This document shows, piece by piece, positions 61,198-64,000 of a DNA stretch of 64,000 bases. This DNA comes from Candidatus Villigracilis adiacens. GTDB taxonomy: Bacteria > Chloroflexota > Anaerolineae > Anaerolineales > Villigracilaceae. Positions within the stretch are counted from its first letter, which is position 1, and every line of letters begins with the position of its first letter. Under the pieces are notes generated by a model. That model ran no database searches. It was not told the origin of the DNA and was given only the letters and a program-made list of their open reading frames with translations. The position numbers and the translations under genes are program-made. Location: NCBI GenBank assembly GCA_016703605.1, contig JADJBU010000022.1, positions 372,001-436,000 on the forward strand. The letters run 5' to 3'.

Positions 61198-61804
61198 TGA
61201 CTTCCTTCACGAATTGAATCATCTTCCCCGCATCCTTCTCACCTGGAGCGGATTCAACACCCGAAGCCACATCCACGCCCCAGGGTCTCACTTGGCGAAC
61301 GGCGTCCGCGACGTTTTCGGGGGTGAGTCCGCCCGCGAGCAGAAGCGGATATTTCTTTGCGAGTTCCGCGGCGGCTGTCCAATCGGCGGTGACTCCGCTG
61401 CCACCGTAGACACCTTTGACGGCGGCGTCAATCAACATGGCAGGGGCTTCGTTTCTTTTATAGCCTGCATTTGATTCGGGGATTCCGCGAAAGGCACGGA
61501 AGGCGTGCGGGGCGAGTTGGGCAAAAGTCTCTGGCGTCTCATCGCCGTGGAGTTGGGCAAGATCGAGTTGACAGGTTTGCAGGATGTCTTTGATTTCTTT
61601 AACAGATGAATTGACAAACACGCCAACAAGTTTGATTTGTGGATTTTCACGTTTCAATACGGATGTGATTTCAGCGCAGACTGATTTATCGATGAAGCGG
61701 ATGCTCTTGGGATAGAAGTTGAATCCCAGATAATCCGCACCTGCTTCGATGGCAGCGAGGGCGTCGGGGAGGGTTTTGATGCCACAGATTTTTACTTTTG
61801 TCAT
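61175..61804 (-). CDS. trpF: Phosphoribosylanthranilate isomerase
   Basis: 209 residues from the Met of MTKVKICGIKTLPDALAAIE; the frame reads on upstream into the repeat at 61816, so the earlier Met (61840) is not preferred. KICGI, GADYLGFNFYPKSIRFI, LAQLHGDETPE and the final LLAGGLTPENV / GVDVASGVE blocks define TrpF. It converts PRA to CdRP before TrpC acts. 13 bases after the trpC stop. Confidence 0.94.
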   Translation of the reverse strand: MTKVKICGIKTLPDALAAIEAGADYLGFNFYPKSIRFIDKSVCAEITSVLKRENPQIKLVGVFVNSSVKEIKDILQTCQLDLAQLHGDETPETFAQLAPHAFRAFRGIPESNAGYKRNEAPAMLIDAAVKGVYGGSGVTADWTAAAELAKKYPLLLAGGLTPENVADAVRQVRPWGVDVASGVESAPGEKDAGKMIQFVKEVKIVNGKW

Positions 61805-61815
61805 TATTTCAACCA

Positions 61816-61884
61816 TGTCATGCTGAGCGGAGCGAAGCATCTCTCTCGTCGGGGTAGAGACCCTTCGCTTCGCTCAGGGTGACA
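61816..61884. repeat. TGTCA-CTGAG palindromic repeat overlapping the trpC 3' end
   Basis: TGTCATGCTGAG (61816-61827) and CTCAGGGTGACA (61873-61884) with inner AGCGAAGC / GCTTCGCT pairs. It encodes the last 20-odd residues and the stop of TrpC (VTLSEAKGLYPDERDASLRS). Confidence 0.85.
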
Positions 61885-62666
61885 CCGCTCAATTCACGCA
61901 CTTTCGCAGGGATATCTTCAGAAGTGACCAATGCTTCGCCGACGAGAATGGCGTCTATGTTGGCTTTCTCCAAGCGTTGGACATCGGCGGCGGTGAAGAT
62001 GCCGCTTTCGGCGACGACGGTGATTTCGGCGGGGATCATTGGGCGGAGGCGTTCGGTGGTGGTGAGCGAAACTTCGAAGGTGGCGAGGTTGCGGTTGTTG
62101 ATGCCGATGAGTTGGATGTTGGGAATCTTCAAGGCGCGTTCGGTTTCGGCTTCGTCGTGGACTTCGACCAATGCCGTTAAGCCTAAACTTTGGGCGCAGG
62201 CATGAAGGTCGGCAAAGTGGGACGCATCGGGCAATGCGGCGGCAATGAGGAGGATGGCGTCGGCTCCGTTAGCGCGGGCTTCGTAGATTTGGGATGGGTC
62301 GATGATGAAATCTTTTCTTAGGAGCGGTAATTGGTGATTGGTAATTCGTAATTGGCGAAGCGTTTCGAGTTTGCCTTGGAAGAATTTTTCGTCGGTCAGA
62401 ACGGAAATTGCGGAGGCGCCATTTTGGGTGTAGATGTCGGCGACTTGGAAGAGGTCGAGGTGCGGGGCGAGGATTCCCTTCGAGGGTGAAGCACGCTTGA
62501 GTTCAGCGATCAGGCTCGGGCGGAGTCCGAAGCGGCGGCGCTGTATGGCGGCAAGGAAATCTCTGGGCGTTGGACTCTGCTCGGCGGCGTGGCGCAAGGC
62601 TTGGGCGTCGAGCGCCGCAATTTCCAATCGTTTTTGGTCGAGGATTTTTTCGAGGATATTAGTCAT
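61818..62666 (-). CDS. trpC: Indole-3-glycerol phosphate synthase, with repeat-encoded tail
   Basis: 282 residues from the Met of MTNILEKILDQKRLEI. Active-site blocks: SLIAELKRASPSKGIL (Lys/Glu), LPLLRKDFIIDPSQIYEA, LIGINNRNLATFEV, VAESGIFTAADVQ and AILVGEALV. The enzyme normally ends soon after the KVRELSG position; here the frame runs on through a palindromic repeat, adding about 22 residues. Around residues 105-114 the sequence LRITNHQLP is encoded by an ATTACCAATCACC tandem-repeat unit (62326-62355). No clear ribosome site. Confidence 0.94.
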   Translation of the reverse strand: MTNILEKILDQKRLEIAALDAQALRHAAEQSPTPRDFLAAIQRRRFGLRPSLIAELKRASPSKGILAPHLDLFQVADIYTQNGASAISVLTDEKFFQGKLETLRQLRITNHQLPLLRKDFIIDPSQIYEARANGADAILLIAAALPDASHFADLHACAQSLGLTALVEVHDEAETERALKIPNIQLIGINNRNLATFEVSLTTTERLRPMIPAEITVVAESGIFTAADVQRLEKANIDAILVGEALVTSEDIPAKVRELSGVTLSEAKGLYPDERDASLRSA

Positions 62667-62680
62667 GGTGGTTTCTGTAG

Positions 62681-62700
62681 GGGCGGATCGCGATCCGCCC
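62681..62700. repeat. 20-base perfect palindrome between trpGD and trpC
   Basis: GGGCGGATCG and its exact complement CGATCCGCCC abut, immediately after the trpGD stop codon on the minus strand. It could form a hairpin without a T tract, perhaps tuning downstream expression. Confidence 0.75.
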
Positions 62701-64000
62701 TTACGAGCGTGTGATTTCCACAAGGGCGTTGAGTTTTTCGAGAGCCTTGCCGCTATCGAGAGATGCTGTGGCTTCTGCGAGTGCGGATTTGAAGTCGCCT
62801 GTTTCGGCGGCGAGGGCGGCGGCGGTGTTGAGCAGGACGGCGTCGCGGCGGGCGCCTGTCAGTTTGTTGGAGAGGATGTCTCTCATCATCTGCGCGGACT
62901 CGTCGGGAGTGCCGCCGCGAAGGTCGGCGACGGTGCAGGGCGCGAGACCGAGGTCGGCGGGATTGAGGTCGTAGGTTTCGACGCTGCCGTTGCGAAGATG
63001 GCTGACACGGTTGACGCCCGTGGGATTGAGTTCGTCGAGACCGTTGGCGCCGTGGATGATGAGCGCGGCTTGGCTGCCGAGTTCTTTGAGGACGTGCGCG
63101 AGCGGCACAGTGAGTTTGGCGTCGTAGACGCCCGTGAGTTGGATGCGCGCGCCCGCGGGATTGGTGAGCGGACCGAGAACATTGAAGATGGTGCGCTGCC
63201 CCATCTCTTTGCGCGGACCGACGGCGTGTTTCATGGCGGGATGAAACTTGGGCGCGAACATGAAGCCGATGCCGACCTGCTCGATGGCTGCGGCAACTTG
63301 GTCGGGAGTGAGGTCGAGGTTGACACCGAGCGCGGAGAGAACGTCGGCACTGCCGCATTGAGAGGACGCGGCGCGGTTACCATGCTTGGCGACTTTACGT
63401 CCCGTGCCTGCGAGGACGAACGCGGCGGCGGTGGAAATGTTGAACGTGTGCGCGCCGTCGCCGCCTGTGCCGACGATGTCGTAGATGGGATCGGTTGAGT
63501 TGACGTTGACCTTCACCGCGACGTTACGCATGGCGCGGACGGAGCCTGTGATCTCAGGGATGGTCTCGCCTTTCATGCGAAGTGCAGTGAGGTATGAACC
63601 GATCTGCGCGGGGGTCGCGCCGCCTGTCATGATGACGGTCATCGCTTCTTCGGCTTCGAGGTCGGTCAGGTCCGTGCGGTTGATGACTTTGGCGATGAAC
63701 GGTTTGAGCATGACGGGTTCAGTGGATGGCGGAGGCGCGATCTTGATGTCGAGGAAGTTCTTGAGCAACTGCTTGCCGTGCTCGGTCAGGATCGACTCGG
63801 GATGGAATTGCACGCCGTAGGTCGGGTGCTGTTTGTGTTTGAGTCCCATCACTTCGCCTTCATCGGTTTGGGCGATGACTTCGAGTTCGGCGGGAATCGG
63901 TTCGTAGACGACGAGCGAGTGATAGCGCATGGCTTCAAAGGGAGTCGGGATGTCTTTGAAGATGCCCTGCTGGTTGTGTTTGACGGGCGAGGTCTTGCCG
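62701..64000 (-). CDS. trpGD: Fused anthranilate synthase amidotransferase - anthranilate phosphoribosyltransferase, 5' truncated by the window
   Basis: The frame is open to base 64000. The visible N-terminal part is the end of a class I glutamine amidotransferase: GKTSPVKHNQQGIFKDIP, FEAMRYHSLVVYEP and the catalytic His-Glu pair in VQFHPESILTEHG. From about the Met of MLKPFIAKVINRTDLTDLEA a complete TrpD follows: IVGTGGDGAHTFNIST, VAKHGNRAASSQCGSADVL, RTIFNVLGPLTNPAG. TrpGD fusions occur in enterobacteria and scattered other phyla. trpE is presumably further upstream, outside the window. Confidence 0.95.
   Translation of the reverse strand, partial: GKTSPVKHNQQGIFKDIPTPFEAMRYHSLVVYEPIPAELEVIAQTDEGEVMGLKHKQHPTYGVQFHPESILTEHGKQLLKNFLDIKIAPPPSTEPVMLKPFIAKVINRTDLTDLEAEEAMTVIMTGGATPAQIGSYLTALRMKGETIPEITGSVRAMRNVAVKVNVNSTDPIYDIVGTGGDGAHTFNISTAAAFVLAGTGRKVAKHGNRAASSQCGSADVLSALGVNLDLTPDQVAAAIEQVGIGFMFAPKFHPAMKHAVGPRKEMGQRTIFNVLGPLTNPAGARIQLTGVYDAKLTVPLAHVLKELGSQAALIIHGANGLDELNPTGVNRVSHLRNGSVETYDLNPADLGLAPCTVADLRGGTPDESAQMMRDILSNKLTGARRDAVLLNTAAALAAETGDFKSALAEATASLDSGKALEKLNALVEITRS

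Overview
The window looks like a chromosomal segment of an Anaerolineae-type Chloroflexota bacterium. This is an inference from gene content: Thr/Pro-rich lipoproteins, an SPFH protein with a C-terminal helix-turn-helix, a fused double-ATPase ECF cassette, a trpG-trpD fusion, multihaem cytochromes, and a very high load of short palindromic and tandem intergenic repeats. No rRNA, tRNA or CRISPR array was seen, so the placement rests on protein families only.

Layout. 1-2.4 kb: end of an unknown gene, a Fe-S-type DeoR/ArsR regulator with its promoter/operator and a DUF59 Fe-S assembly gene, then an XRE-cupin regulator. 2.7-9.3 kb: an ArsR-regulated respiratory module with an octahaem tetrathionate-reductase-like cytochrome, a seven-haem/cytochrome b fusion and two YeeE/YedE sulfur transporters (one carrying a rhodanese-like domain). 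9.3-16.1 kb: MFS exporter, lipoproteins, a cNMP-binding histidine kinase, NUDIX hydrolase, class I FBP aldolase. 16.4-21.4 kb: a molybdenum hydroxylase operon (FAD/2Fe-2S fusion, small membrane protein, Mo-subunit, XdhC). 21.6-22.6 kb: an SPFH protein.

22.7-35.9 kb is an accessory region. It holds fragments of RHS genes, three copies of an RHS-type C-terminal toxin (resembling polymorphic toxin type 44), each followed by a membrane-anchored candidate immunity gene, a pair of tyrosine recombinases, a nucleotidyltransferase toxin-antitoxin pair lying in the loop of a large inverted duplication, and four insertion sequences (IS4, IS3, ISAzo13-like, ISKra4-like), three of them frameshifted. Immediately beside it, 36.0-41.2 kb, is a three-gene operon that I read as a candidate conflict or defence system: C39-like peptidase with SH3 repeats, a four-TM SLATT/DUF4231-like protein, and a TIR/deoxyribosyltransferase-like + TPR + SLOG-like protein.

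41.2-64 kb returns to housekeeping genes: nucleoside kinase, methyltransferase, TerC, divergent thrB and thrC, SAM hydroxide adenosyltransferase, an ECF transporter (EcfAA', S, T), DUF1684, dcd, a GAF-HD-GYP phosphodiesterase, a LysM protein, C45 and M14-like hydrolases, a frameshifted gamma-glutamyltransferase and the trp operon trpGD-C-F-B-A on the minus strand, running off the right edge.

Cross-cutting signals: an IS4 element and two non-autonomous derivatives sharing its ends; a family of TGTCA-CTGAG hairpin repeats that supply the C-terminus of TrpC; short tandem ATTACCAAT-type repeats, also found inside trpC; repeat-derived Lys/Arg/Gln-rich inserts in both large subunits of the molybdenum hydroxylase; and several start codons placed 7-8 nt after a -10 box, suggesting leaderless mRNAs.
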